Below are positions 35,824-47,800 of a stretch of 64,000 nt of DNA, one piece after another. This DNA is from Gymnopus androsaceus JB14 (lineage: Eukaryota > Basidiomycota > Agaricomycetes > Agaricales > Omphalotaceae), in the NCBI GenBank assembly GCA_009733575.1, contig ML769430.1, positions 124,001-188,000 on the forward strand. The letters run 5' to 3'. Every line of letters begins with the position of its first letter. Position 1 is the first letter of the stretch. Made by a program: the position numbers and the translations under genes. Below the pieces are notes generated by a model that was given only the letters and a program-made list of their open reading frames with translations, was not told the origin of the DNA and made no database searches.

Positions 35824-36786
35824 TTATGAATTCGGTACGGCGAACTCCTCGTCCACAGAGTCCATGAAATCCAGTAAGCTGTAGTTAGATAGAATTAAAA
35901 TTGTGAACCAATTCGAATTCATCAGTTTCTTACGAGCTGGTGTCTTTTGACGGCGAGCTGTTTGCCCAGGTCAGTCTTTAGTCGATCGCGAATATGGATT
36001 AATTTATCGGTAAAGTGTTGAATAGCAGTGCGGGCAACAGCTGCATCGTCTGGTGGGGTATGTAAAGGACTGCAGGATGAATGAAGAGCCGGACAAACAG
36101 CATGGCAAGGAACAGACATACTTGTTCTGGGAGGCGTTATAAGCGGCACAGCGCAGTATACCTGACGAGATGTTAGGACTCGGAGTAAGAGGATCAACAG
36201 ATTTGTCCATACCGAAAGCTCCTATCGCATCCAATCGGTCTGCATCTTGAACGCAATGGAGCTCTACACAGCTATCGTGCCATTCACTCCACTGGTCAGC
36301 AGCTTTTAATTTCGTTTCTGTAGACCAGGATACATTGTCTACAATCAGAGCAATCAGACGCGCTCGGCCGTCTGCGATAATGTCTATGTTAGATTCCTTG
36401 GCTGCTGCTTGAAATAACGGGAGGAAAAAGGAGTAGGGGTCTGCCGCTTCCTCTGATTTAACGTATTTCTTATCTAGCACGTCGTGAAGAAGAGCAGCTA
36501 GAATAAGATTTAATTTTTCTTTGTTCACGACCTAGAAACGAAGCGGATACACACCCAGCTCCACAATCAATAGATCTGGTTGGGGGGTGGAGACAGTCGC
36601 AATACGCATTGCAGTCTTTCTGACGCGTTGAACTGGTTGAAAATGGGGTCAAAATGAGCTATTAGTATAGGGATCATGGTAGTCACCATGGTACACATCA
36701 TGAGAAGGGTCGTATCGAGCCATTGTTTTAGCCATGAGCCCCTCAGCAGCTTCGATATAAACCTTTTCGTCGGCAGAGGGATACAT
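35824..36786 (-). CDS. HD-domain phosphohydrolase
   Basis: Metal-dependent HD-superfamily hydrolase of the YedJ-like type conserved in fungi and bacteria; substrate unknown. Exons 36687-36786, 36555-36632, 36213-36497, 36122-36161 and 35934-36069 close in phase. Metal ligands are visible: His in SHDVYHVQRVR, HD in AALLHDVLDKKY, Asp in QDADRLDAIGAFG. It starts MYPSADEKVYIEAAEGLM. The last exon, after the 35879-35933 intron, is off by one base if it is to encode the natural-looking end LDFMDSVDEEFAVPNS. In the nominal phase it instead reads a less plausible longer tail, so a one-base frame problem may exist here. Confidence 0.8.
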
Positions 36787-36938
36787 TCTTAAGTTGGCAG
36801 TTAATTTTAGGAAGATGAGAGTCAAGTGGGACGGTTAATGTGAGTCACCTGCTAAGCGCTGATGAGCAATCTTTCTACCCGTCACCGTTACCGACGTTTC
36901 AGACGTGTACCGTGTCAGTCATCTTGCCTCTCTCTCTC

Positions 36939-39234
36939 ATGCCGCTCATTCTCCAGCATAGATCTTTGCTATTCCTCGGTCTTTTGGCTTGCTGTATACT
37001 ATGGACAAACGCATCGAAGCCCATGGCTGCGTTAAAAGTCACTGTACGTGTCAAATCCACAATATAATTCTTGGTTCTCAACGATTTATCTGCAGAATGA
37101 AGACATCAAGCAATGTCTTCCAATTCAACAACTAGATGCTCTCAAACTCAAAATAGAAGAAGCAGAGAGTCCAGTTATGAGAGTAATATTTAATTATTTG
37201 TTTCCGTTCGGTGAGTATTGGTAGAATATCAGCTCTGAATATATATATACTAATGATCCCTATAGGCCCGGCTTGGAACTCGGTGCGCTTGTTCTCTTTG
37301 AATTGAATTGAGGCAACTAATACTCAACCACCCCTCCAAAAGATTCTGGGGACGTTCTACATCAGCTCGTGAGTCGTAAGATCTCTGCTGTTTCGAGCTG
37401 CTTGAATCTTAACTTTCATTAATCACGGTGGCTTTTCATCTTGCCCTTCATTGACCCCGGCCATTCGAAGAGTTCCCAACTTCATATTGGCTTTCATACC
37501 TTCCTCCCTGAACAGGGATACATTGAATACAATGACCGCCTTCGCAGTCAGTCGAGTTTTCGAGATCTTTGAAACAATCTCGCAAGCTCAACTTCTTCTT
37601 CATAGACCGGCGGTCTTCTGTCAGACGTGTTCCTGCACCTTGTGCCTCATTCGTTTATGGGAGAACATCAAGATTCAGGCGTACATGTTATCATGGTTGA
37701 AGAGAAGAGAAACATCCTGACTGGGTTGGTCCTCTATATCTCCTTCTTTTCATCGAATTGACTTTTGGTCAGCTTGGCAGTCTTTTTGGGATTTGCGTCT
37801 TTTTTCATGATGGAAAAGACGCTTCGTGTCCTTGGAGGGGACGAGGAAGGGTCAACAGGCTCTCACTCTCACTCCCATTCCCACTCTATAGATGGCGAAG
37901 CAAAAACGACAGGGCGATCTGTCGCGGCTACTGAAGGGTCACTCAAATCTAGAGGCAAAGCCGAAACGGCTTCTGCCGCCGATGAATCCAACTTAGAAAC
38001 ACCCACTACTTCTTCCGTTAATGGTCCCTCGAAATTATCAGCCTATCTTAATCTTTTTGGGGACTTTGTGCACAACATGTTTGTTAATCTCCTTGCGCTT
38101 TTTATCTGCTTCATAAGAGCTAACAATCAATTTTCTACAGTACTGATGGACTTGCGTATGTGGGATTCTCTTTAATGCGAATCCAGCCCATCTGACTGAG
38201 AACATTTGCTTTGCAAATCTTGTTTTTACAATGGCACAGAATGGCTGCTTCGTTTTACGCGTCTCCTCTTATCGGAGCAACGACTACACTCGCCTGCTTT
38301 GCTCATGAGATTCCGCATGAAATCGCAGACTACTCTATCTTAATTCGAAGTGGATTTACGAAAAAACAAGCTATGCAGTGGGTTGTCTTTTTGAGTGAAG
38401 CGTTCAGTCATATGTTGACTGGCTATTTGAAGATCTCAATTCATTACTGCTATTGGAGCATTCGTGAGTTTTTCGATAGGACAATATCGGGGCAACTTTG
38501 CTGAGCTCCCGCTTCTTCTTTTCATATATTAATTCACGCTTCGGATTCGTTGACGAACAACTACGTGCACTATATGTACCAATCGGAATAGGTTGGGTAC
38601 GCCCTTCCGCTTTTGACCCTGCATCCCATTCTGATATTCCTTCTGTCTTTCTTTACATGTCCCCCATAATCCTCTGGACGATGGTTCTTCCCACTTAAAC
38701 AGCACCTTCATCGGCATTGCGGTCCATAACGCCACGGCATCAGAGACGACCGTGCATGCAATGGATTTCGCAGGTGCGATACGCCAGGTTAGTGTATCGT
38801 TTATTTTTCCTTCATCCATTCTAACCACACACGTCACAAGGATGCTGCTGGTCTTTTGGGAACTACATTGCAGATTGCGGACTTGGTTAGTTTTCTTATC
38901 TCCTAGTTTCCCTGAGCCTTCTGCCGCACCTTGAGGCTTATAGCTATCCATAGGTAATACCCTTTGTGGCAGGAGGCTTCCTGTACATAGGTGCTGTCGC
39001 TGTATTACCCACGTATGTTCACTCATTTTTCCCTTTCGTGTTGAATGCATATGAATGCACTATCGCAGGTTACTTGCCGACAGCAAATCCGGAAAGCAGG
39101 CTTTGCGCGAATTCGTAGCAATGTTTGTCGGTGTGGCTTGCATGTTTGCTGTAGCGTATGTGGTTCTTCTTCCCTTCTTCCCTTGACCTGAATTTACGCT
39201 CAATGGGGTCGTTGTGTACAGATGGAATGAATAA
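36939..39234 (+). CDS. ZIP-family zinc transporter (KE4/SLC39A7-like)
   Basis: Membrane metal transporter, probably moving zinc from the ER or Golgi to the cytosol. It opens with a signal peptide (RSLLFLGLLACCILWTNAS). Exons 36939-37043, 37096-37210, 37266-37282, 37343-37368, 37471-37546, 37606-37724, 37773-38078, the 15-nt exon 38141-38155 and 38240-38377 close in phase. They encode GGLLSDVFLHLVPHSF, a His-rich loop (HSHSHSHS), VHNITDGLAM and the signature HEIPHEIADYSIL. Downstream exons give FIGIAVHN, LGTTLQIADLVIPFVAGGF and end AVAWNE at 39234. The link from exon 38433 (SQFITAIGAF) to the segment at about 38,702 would need an intron near 235 bp and does not fit phase, so an exon or one base may be missing there. 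Confidence 0.85.
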
Positions 39235-40069
39235 ATGATCTAGACCACCACCCGACAAAGGAACAATGTTCTAGTTTGATCCATAACGGCGAGGAGGGTT
39301 TATGCCAAAACTGGTCATTGGTTGGAGGATTTGGACCGAATTCTTTGAGTCGCTTCCGGATCAAAGAATTTCTCGTGTTCTAAGTACATGTGGTGCCGTG
39401 AATAGAGCAAATACAGTTCCTGATTGCAGAACAAGCGTTATGTGATTCCTAGAGAGAAGGAATCTCATGACAGCCTTAGGCCCACTGGCAAGTTATTCTC
39501 TTGAGAAAAAGTATGTTGTGAAGTGTCGCTTGAACCACCACCTTAGAATCAGCACAAAGTCGTGCGTCGAGAGATGCCGAAAGCTGCTGGCGTCTACCTC
39601 ATTCTCGAGCGCTTACACGCACGTTCGTCGGCGTTCGCGGCAAAATAGGCACCATTGTAGAACGTAATTCACACTTTTTATTGAAGCTCCTCTTTCAACA
39701 CTAGCGTCTTCATTTTTTTGGGAAACCTCCTCGTTATTTTTGCAGGAAAATACTGAAAATCTTCGCTACTTACGAGGTACCCGATCTTCTCAATTTACAT
39801 CCAACCTCCCTGCAGGCGACCAATTAATCCCTTCAAACTTCCACTCCCGGGGTGTATTCTTTCCTTCTTTCCATAACGCCGCACCTATATCATACGACTG
39901 GTCCTGCACATCCATCCCCGCTACATAGGCACCAAAAACGACACCAACTTCACGCTTTAGTTGGCCAACTGTCGTACGACACGCAGACACTTTTCGTGTC
40001 TCTGCTCGGAGTTTCCTTCAGTCTATGAAGAAAGCTTGAACCTTTGCTCAGAAACAAACTTTATCTTCC
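39235..40069. other. Intergenic region
   Basis: No coding segment is supported. This is the 3' flank of the transporter gene and the upstream region of the Nudix gene. Confidence 0.35.
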
Positions 40070-40728
40070 ATGGGCAACAAAGGCCGTACTTCGCCGCGTA
40101 TCGTGTGCTGCGCCATCCCTATTGCCAGGGCTGCCGGAAAGGTGCTCGTAATTACGAGTCGAAAGAGACCGGATAACTGGGTTTGTGAGTTGCTTTCTTC
40201 GTCGTGTATCTTGTTTATGTCAACGTGTCCGCTTGATCTTGGGCATTTAATTCAACTCTTTCTAATTATTACTTCTTTTCGATTTGCTTCACAGTACCAA
40301 AAGGTGGATGGGAATCGTCAGATGTCGTGCTGGAGAACGCAGCGTTGCGGGAAGCCTTGGAAGAAGGTCCTACCCTTTGTCCCTCTCTCCGTCTTCTCAC
40401 ATCCTGATTTTCACCTTTTCGCGCTGCCCCCTTTTCACCTTATTCCAAACCGGTTCCACACTTGAATTTGCCTTGCAATTCGTGTGTTGACTCTACCACC
40501 ATTACAGCTGGCGTCCGCGGGACAATAACACGATTTGTCACCACAATACCGACACCGTCAGTGACATATCACTTTTATGAGCTTGACGTTGCGTCTCTTG
40601 AACAAGACTGGCTGGAAAGGAACGAACGGAGAAGAGAATGGGTTGACTACGGAGAGGCCGTACGCAGATTAGAATGGAAAAAGGAGCTTTCGCAAGGCCT
40701 GCGTCTTTCGTCTTTAGCCCCTAGATGA
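40070..40728 (+). CDS. Nudix hydrolase, diphosphoinositol polyphosphate phosphohydrolase type
   Basis: Nudix enzyme of the DIPP/Ddp1/Aps1 class, which hydrolyses inositol pyrophosphates and diadenosine polyphosphates. Three exons (40070-40184, 40295-40366 and 40508-40728) close to 135 residues. The core reads VLVITSRKRPDNWVLPKGGW, then ENAALREALEEAGVRG, which is the REUxEExGU half of the Nudix box split by an intron after EE. The C-terminus is Arg/Glu-rich (ERNERRREWVDYGEAVRRL), as in fungal DIPPs. The introns, at 110 and 141 bp, are longer than usual for this window. Confidence 0.88.
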
Positions 40729-42559
40729 CCAAAACCCTACATCCCCACTAGGTCGTGGCATTAGATTGCGCCTCCCTAAAAGTTGTGGGATACATTCCTT
40801 GTTCTCCCGTTTAACTGTTGCATTTTCTCCACGTTAGATTTCAAGCTCGCTTGTTCACCACTCATCATGAATCATGGATTATGTCCTTTTTTTTCGTACT
40901 CTACTCTTCATTCCATTAACAATACCCAGACCGTACGCATCCACTTAACTATCCTTTCGTCATTTTTCATCCCATACGTCTACCTTTTGTCGTTATTAAT
41001 TGTCCATTTCTGCATCCATTCTGCAATTGCTGTCTCTGTATATTTACTCTCAAACCAAGTTTCGTCTACGCTACCATCTCATCATCCCCAGTCATCCTTT
41101 GCCTCCCACAAACTTTGCTTCACCGTCCACATCTATGGATACTTGCGCGTCTGCGTATACGTTCTGATCTGGTTTACCAAAGTTGAGGACTGGATTTCGT
41201 CTCCGTTCTTACCCTACTCTTGATTCTGCACTTTGCTTACTACCGTAAACCACAACCCTAGATGTAATTTTATAGCATTTTCACCATCGTCTTGGATGAA
41301 ACAGGATTTATAAACTGCCATTATGCGCGTTGTCTGCAGTCTGATGGACGTTCTTTGGCATGTCGGTCGATCCTTACTTGCTGTCACACTCCCGTTGACT
41401 TTGATAATGCATCGAGAAATTTTACACGAACAGTTGCGCTGCTCCGAGAGCCACCAATCACAGCAGGAGCTGGGACGGAAATGGAAACGTCGAGCGAGTA
41501 AACACTTCGAGTAACACTTTGCATTTCATTTTCCTTGTGTCTTCTTAGTACTTTGTGGTTGAGTCATCACACTTCTGAAGTATTACAGTCATAGTTTTTT
41601 TTCAATTCCCCATGGCGTCCGCTTAACGTAGGAATCAGCTTCAAGCTTGATGGGCGACCCAAATTATGCATGCTCGCTGAAGATGTCAGTGATGTATTCA
41701 AAGTGGCAAACTCCATGTAGACTGTAGACAACCTTCAGAACTGTCCGATTATTTACAACGGCGGGCCTCGCAGGGGACGTGATGAACCAACTCGGAACTG
41801 GATGAGGCCAGAGGGGTAACGTAACTGTACCAATTAGACCGATATTGTACGCTTTGACATTCACATCAGAAATTAGCTGTAAGAGATCCCTCAAGAGATC
41901 CTCAAGTCTCAAGTCTCAAATACAGCATGAATGACAGAAAAGAGTTGGGTGTAGGAGTTGTGTAGGAGTCTTAAATGAGTCGTGAAAGCGCGGCGGACCA
42001 GAGTTTAAATACCGACGTCATTCACACGGCGACTCGGTTACTTAGCTTTTGAAATATTTATCTAATAATCGCGCCACAGGCGCCACCTTGGGAGCTGGGG
42101 AAAATTAAATTTCCGCAAGTGCCTCCGCAGACTCCGCTGGGATCATTCTATTATCTATTACTAAAGCGCGACGACTGCCTCGGAGCACTACGCAAAACCC
42201 GATTCGGTGAAAGGCCGCTGTGCAAGTATGTACTAGGCCGCACTAGGTTTGGGGGGAAGGTCTAAGAGTCTGCAGGAGTGGAATCCGGGCTGACGGTTAA
42301 ACCGCACGCCAATGACGGAGCCGGAAGCCGAGCGGGCGGACCGTACGTCAATGATGATCTTTCGACCAACCAGTCATGTAAAGAGCCGAGCTGTAAAACC
42401 CGCCTGCCCCTGTTCCGACTCGGATTATAACACCCACTGAACCCCAAAAGGGCCTCATCCAAATCCAAGGTGAAGCTCGACTTATTCCATATAGAGAACC
42501 TGTTTATTGACCCCTGCTTTCTCAAAGGCCAAATCTGTTCTTCGAACGTTCGTCGCCTC
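40729..42559. other. Long intergenic region
   Basis: Pyrimidine-rich sequence downstream of the Nudix gene (40,800-41,230) resembles an untranslated region. Open frames here are low-complexity. I see no gene, RNA or repeat. Confidence 0.35.
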
Positions 42560-45500
42560 ATGCCAGCAGTCCTTTCTACTCTGCGCAACCGTCTCCTGAC
42601 CCGACGAGCTCTTATTTATGCTTCGTCGTCACTTCTCGTTGGCGCCGGGGCAACATTTTACTATCTAAACTCCGGACCTTCATTTCCTCCCAGTACCAAA
42701 GAATCCCGCAGGCCTCCGCCGCCATGGACTCCTCCCTCTCGATTTACCAATTTGCAGGCTCTGAAGACTTCATCTCAACATGAACCGTTTGATCTGTTGA
42801 TTGTTGGTGGAGGTGCTACGGGAGCAGGAGCAGCCCTTGATGCTGCTTCTCGCGGTCTCAAAGTTGCTCTCGTCGAACGGGACGATTTTGCTGCAGGAAC
42901 ATCTAGCAAATCGACGAAACTCGTACATGGAGGAGTCCGATATCTCCAGAAGGCTATCATGGAGCTTGACAGGGAACAGTGGGCGCTGGTCAAGGAAGCG
43001 TTAAAGGAGAGGAAAGTCTTCTTGCATACCGCACCCTACCTCAGTCATATGTTGCCCATCATGTTGCCTGTGTACAAGTAAGTTGTGTTGGGTCTTTCTG
43101 CTCTTATTTAACATCTGCATTTCAGTGTGATCCAATTACCATACTATTTTGCTGGTTGCAAGATGTACGACATCCTTGCTGGATCTGAAAACATGTCCAG
43201 CTCTTATATTATGTCGAGGAACAAGGCATTGGAAACTTTTCCAATGTTAAAACGCGAAGGGTGAGTGTTAACTCGTTCGTCCCAAAGTAATAGAACTAAT
43301 CCAGCTCTAGCCTTGTTCGGTGCTGTAGTGTACCATGATGGACAGCACAATGACTCTCGCATGAATACGGCTTTGATCATGTCTGCTGTGAAGCATGGTG
43401 CTGTCGTAGCCAACTATGCTGAGGTCATGTCATTTTACAAGTCTGGTGAAAAGCTCAGTGGTGCACGAGTACGCGACGAGCTCACGGGTGAAGAGTTTGT
43501 TGTACACGCTAGGGTGAGGAGATATGACATTCTATCTTCGTATATAATGCTGATAGTTTCGCCCAGGGTATCATGAATGCCACCGGTCCCTTCTCTGACG
43601 CCTGCTCCATCTTTCCTCTCAGGCCTCGAGTGATCCTGCTTGCCCTAAGCCTTCAAGCTCCGTGGCCACACCTGCATCTACACACAAAAACATCGTCGCT
43701 CCATCTTCCGGAATTCATATCACGCTGCCAAATTATTACGCACCCAAAACTATGGGTTTATTGGATCCTGCAACTTCCGACGGACGCGTTATTTTCTTCT
43801 TACCATGGCAGGGAGGCGTAATTGCTGGTACCACTGACGCGCCGGCTCCCTTAGAAAAGGACCCTATAGCTCCTGAAGAGGAGATCCGGTGGGTGTTGGA
43901 GGAGGTTAGGCATTATTTGAGTCCAGATATCAAAGTGTGTTGCTTTTCTCCTTCTTATATCTCCTTCTCATATGTACCTGAATAGGTTCGTAGAGGAGAC
44001 GTTCTCTCCGCCTGGTCTGGACTTCGTCCGTTAGTGCGGGATCCAAAACATGCAGAAGAGAGTGGTAAGCATTGATATTTCTCCAATGCCGCCCTGCTTC
44101 TGAACTTTGTTATAGGCACTGCGGGATTAGTTCGGAGCCATATGATTTATGTCGATCCGCAGGGAATGCTTACCGTCGCTGGAGGAAAATGGACCACATA
44201 CCGTGCGATGGCAGAAGAAGGTATCGACCGTGCTGTCAAAGAGTTCAATCTTCGGTGTGTGATATCTACCTTGTCCCATAGTACCTGAACTCATTGCGTT
44301 CAGGTATGACCTTGCAGGAAAAGATCGTGGCTCGCAGATAGAAAAGTGTGTCACGGAAAATGTACGACTTATTGGTAGTGATCATTGGGGAAGAAATATG
44401 TTTATTGGATTGATTCAACGAGTGCGTCATTGCGATTTTCTTTATTTTATGTTCCGCTCTAACGGCAATCTTCTGCAGTACGGCCTTGACAATGAGGTAG
44501 CCAAGCATCTGTCAGATTCATACGGTGATCGTGCATGGACCGTCTGTGATCTCGCAGAACAGTACGATGAGACGGATGAGGGAGGTTGGCCGTTGCATGG
44601 GAAGAGGTTGTGTGATCTGTATCCTTGTGGGTATTTTCCAGCCTTTTCTCTCTTCCTTAGGCTCATAACATACGATTGTAGATATCGAGGCAGAAGTTCG
44701 TTATGCAGTTGAGCATGAGTATGCCGTGAAGGCGACCGATGTTCTCGCGAGACGGACACGTTTGACATTCTTGAACGCACAGGTAAGCTTTACCCATTCT
44801 ATTTAACGTCTTTTTCTTATCTTCCTTTCACTAGGCCGCCCTTGACGCACTACCAAGAGTTGTCGATATCATGGCAGACCATCTTGGCTGGGACCTCTCA
44901 CGCAAGAAAAAGGAAATCCGCAACACAGTCAAGTTCTTGGAAAGCATGGGTCTGAAACGCGAGGTCGTCGAAGCACAGTACAAGGACGTTGGAGGGGTTC
45001 CGGAGCCTATCCCTCGAGGATGGCGAGAAAATCTTGTCGTTGGATCCGAACGAAACCTACGGCACGCCTTTTCTTCCATCGCTACTGGATTCGGGTTCTT
45101 CGGTCATGCTACACCGGAGCAAAAGAACACTTTGGCTTCGGGTACAGTTCTCCCTGTCTACTCCCGAGCCAAATTCGACAGAGGTGAACTCGCGGCATTG
45201 AGAGCAGCCTTTGAGTCTGTCGCTACTGAAACTTCGTCGCTGGTCGAAATTACTACCCCTCCGGTAACGTTAACGGCATCGACTACGCCTAAACTACTAC
45301 CCATTTCGCAAGTGGTGCAAGTGCTTCAACATGTTCCTGGATATCAGGATTTAGTGGCGAAGGGTTTGGAGAAAGATTTGCAGTATGTTATCCAGGAGGC
45401 TGGATTCCAGGGATATAAGGAAGTTGGTTCGAGGAGTTTGTTGAGGTCAGTGCATGAAGTGATTCTTTTCTCGTTCTTCATTCACTGACGCATGCGCTTT

Positions 45501-45600
45501 GTAGATATGTGGAGACCTCAAAGAAATTACCTTTGCACCTGCCGGAACTAAGAAGCAGCGCAAAGCGATCCCTGTGGAGAAGAGTGGTGGTGGTGTCTAA
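42560..45600 (+). CDS. GUT2: Mitochondrial FAD-dependent glycerol-3-phosphate dehydrogenase
   Basis: Inner-membrane flavoenzyme oxidising glycerol-3-phosphate to DHAP and feeding electrons to ubiquinone. The N-terminus is basic with a hydrophobic anchor (ALIYASSSLLVGAGATFYYL). The FAD-binding motif IVGGGATGAGAALDAASRG lies at residues 81-99. Further blocks are SSKSTKLVHGGVRYL, FAGCKMYDILAGSENMSSSY, APSSGIHITLPNYYAPKTMG, AGGKWTTYRAMAEEG and an EF-hand-like C-terminal region. Eleven exons are traceable (42560-43077, 43126-43260, 43305-43513, 43567-43934, 43986-44064, 44116-44254, 44304-44421, 44479-44636, 44682-44782, 44835-45445 and about 45505-45600). Frame does not close at the exon 2/3 junction (GGG before the donor), within exon 4 after GPFSDA, or at the last junction. 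These breaks may be sequence errors or inactivation. Confidence 0.87.
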
Positions 45601-46256
45601 ATCATTAGAGGCAAATGAAGTGTCCAGTGTTCAGTTATTCCATGTCTTTTGCAACGCCATACACATCTCTTTTAGAACATTCATACAAGTTTATTACTTA
45701 TTCTCTCAGTTATTTTGGGTTTTACCTATCGGCTCTAGAACCTACGAAATCTAACTTCCCTTCACCCTTCATGTACGTTAGTCACCTTTTTCTATGAAGC
45801 GGTACTCGAAATTATGAAAGGAACGACGATTTATTAGTACACCAGCGCAGATCATTTCTTATTTAAAAAAATCCAAGGATTGCCACAGGAGCCTGAACCT
45901 CTGTCCTATCCCTGTTGGGCACCCCACAGCGTTCTCTAAGAACTTGTCCATCGGATCCACAAGAATGGATTCCCGCTCAATTGCGGCCGTACCATAGCGA
46001 TAAAGACTGCGACAACATATCGAGGTAGGCCGATGATAGCCTACCCTGCGCTGCGTGAAGTTCTCCTGGATCAAGCAAGAAGATAGTGTGATTAAAGCAT
46101 TGACTTTCGGACGGGTGAATGCCCTTTATAGGCAGAGAACAAATTGAACGAGGATTAGATGAATGTTAGAAGCAAATGTCGACCCAAATTTTAGAACGAC
46201 TCCGTAGACGACTACGAGCGCTAACAAGTTTGCGCACTTGGACGCTTGTTTCTGCT
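45601..46256. other. Intergenic region
   Basis: 3' flank of GUT2; no supported gene. Confidence 0.35.
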
Positions 46257-46452
46257 ACAGCAAAACCCAAGGGCAAAGCAAAACCTGTATTCTCGCTGGA
46301 GCAAACCAATATAATTCGAGCATCTCTGGAGCAAGGGTACCCATTCCAGAGAGCTCCGGAGAGCCTGGAGATGTTTTAAAGCTTTTTTTGGCAGTTGTCA
46401 GCGCTCTTGAGCTCTCTGGAGACCTCCAGCGAAAATACAGGTTTTGCTGATG
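46257..46452. mobile_element. Foldback MITE copy E
   Basis: AGCAAAACCTGTATTCTCGC on the left pairs with the inverted right end, which closes TACAGGTTTTGCTGATG. The interior carries GCTCTCTGGAG and CTCCAGAGAGCTC palindromes like copies C and D. It is about 34 kb from the cluster at 9-12 kb, so the family is dispersed. Confidence 0.6.
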
Positions 46453-46596
46453 CTAGTCTCGCTTCACAAGGTCTCTACCGGGCATGGTCGCTAACCAGCT
46501 TCGTAGATTTTGACTTTATTTGAGTACTGGCTAGTACGGAGCCCGGCCCAGACATCATACAGGTCAATCAAAGGTTAATCATCTCGTATTCTACGC

Positions 46597-47105
46597 CTAT
46601 GGCTGCATTCCCCTATAGATTCGAACAATATCATCAGCCTGCATAGAGACATATCCCAAGCAACATCAACTCACACCAAACGCCGTATAATCCTCGACGA
46701 TAATCAACGCGAACTGACCCGTCATTGACGAATCAGCCTCAAACCGTGGCGTAAGTAATGCAGAATATGTTGGGCCCTCTTCTCCAAAACCTAGTGCAAC
46801 GGGAGCCAAGTCTGTTGCGAGAATGAGACCGTCTATTTCAGTGAGGGTTTCCGTGCCAGCTGGAACGGCTTCGAGGAGGACAGAGATAGATTGGCTGGAT
46901 TCTTCAAAGAAACGACTGGAGACCCAGGTGACGTTAATTGCCTGTAAAATGATGTTTTTAGTGCAGAAGCTGAGATACGATTTGATAGTGATTAGCGCAC
47001 CCCATCGACCTCAACTACAGTTGACCCAGCAGTAGGTGAAACAAAGGTTCCAGCTGATACGAAAGCTGCAGAGATGGCGAAGACTAGGCTTCTTAAGCCA
47101 AGCAT
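46597..47105 (-). CDS. Small secreted protein
   Basis: Predicted secreted protein of about 137 residues. It starts with a signal peptide (MLGLRSLVFAISAAFVSAG). Exons 47001-47105 and 46675-46941 are joined by a clean 59-bp intron. A last short exon (46597-46638) gives ADDIVRIYRGMQP, but it requires a very short 36-bp intron, so the C-terminus is uncertain. The mature part (TVVEVDGAINVTWVSSRFFE, ALIIVEDYTAFG) has no cysteines and no recognised domain. It could be a cell-wall or effector-like protein. Confidence 0.6.
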
Positions 47106-47464
47106 CATTCAAATGTGTGTGTTGATTCGGATTACAACTTCAAGGGGTGAATGAAGAGGCAAGTACAAATCTACAATTTTTCGTTCGTTTTATACAATTT
47201 CTAGAATCAATTGGTCTTTGCAAAAGGCGGTCTGGTCACCCCGCAAGGCTGTCCGTATCAATTTCGTGACATTGCCTGCAATACCCTTGGGCCTTGAGTG
47301 GGCACAGCCCGGGTTTTAGGGAGTCTGAGCGGTGAATAGGAGTGAGGACCGTCAAACCAGTTCATACGATGCTCCGCTCAATTTGAACCTTTCGGTGAGA
47401 CTCGGAGGATGTGAGATATAGCACAACATAACGAGGACTAGTACAGATATACATATCGATAATA

Positions 47465-47800
47465 ATGGAAAGTCTAACGCCTCCAGCTGGTGCGGGCATT
47501 TATTTTTGTCCAGACAGCGCTAGAAACCTTGCTGCCCGTGTAACCGGAAACGCGACTAATAATCGCGCAGAACTTTGTTCCATTCTAGTGGCGCTTCAGA
47601 GAACTCCTTTAGACCGGGATCTATTTATCTCAGTATTCATTCCATTGTGCACTGTGCCCCACGCCACGCTAAATGCAGCTGGGAGGCTGGGTCTGTACTA
47701 ACGGTGACGTGTCGCAGGCTAGATATCTGCTCACTTGGCTCCAGTCTACACCGGAAAGGCGCACAACGAAACGGCGAATCTGGCAAACATCGGTGCTCCT
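47465..47800 (+). pseudogene. RNase H1-like gene relic
   Basis: The frame from 47465 encodes an RNase H fold fragment (GAGIYFCPDSARNLAARVTG, then NATNNRAELCSILVALQRT with the catalytic Glu of NNRAE). Downstream, in other frames, come remnants of the later motifs: a QYSFHC-like strand, WVCTNGDV, and APVYTGKAHNETANLA, the usual KAHxGxxxNExAD block. The conserved N-terminal TDG strand is missing and frames shift at least twice, so this is a decayed copy. Beyond about 47,800 nothing matches. Confidence 0.55.
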
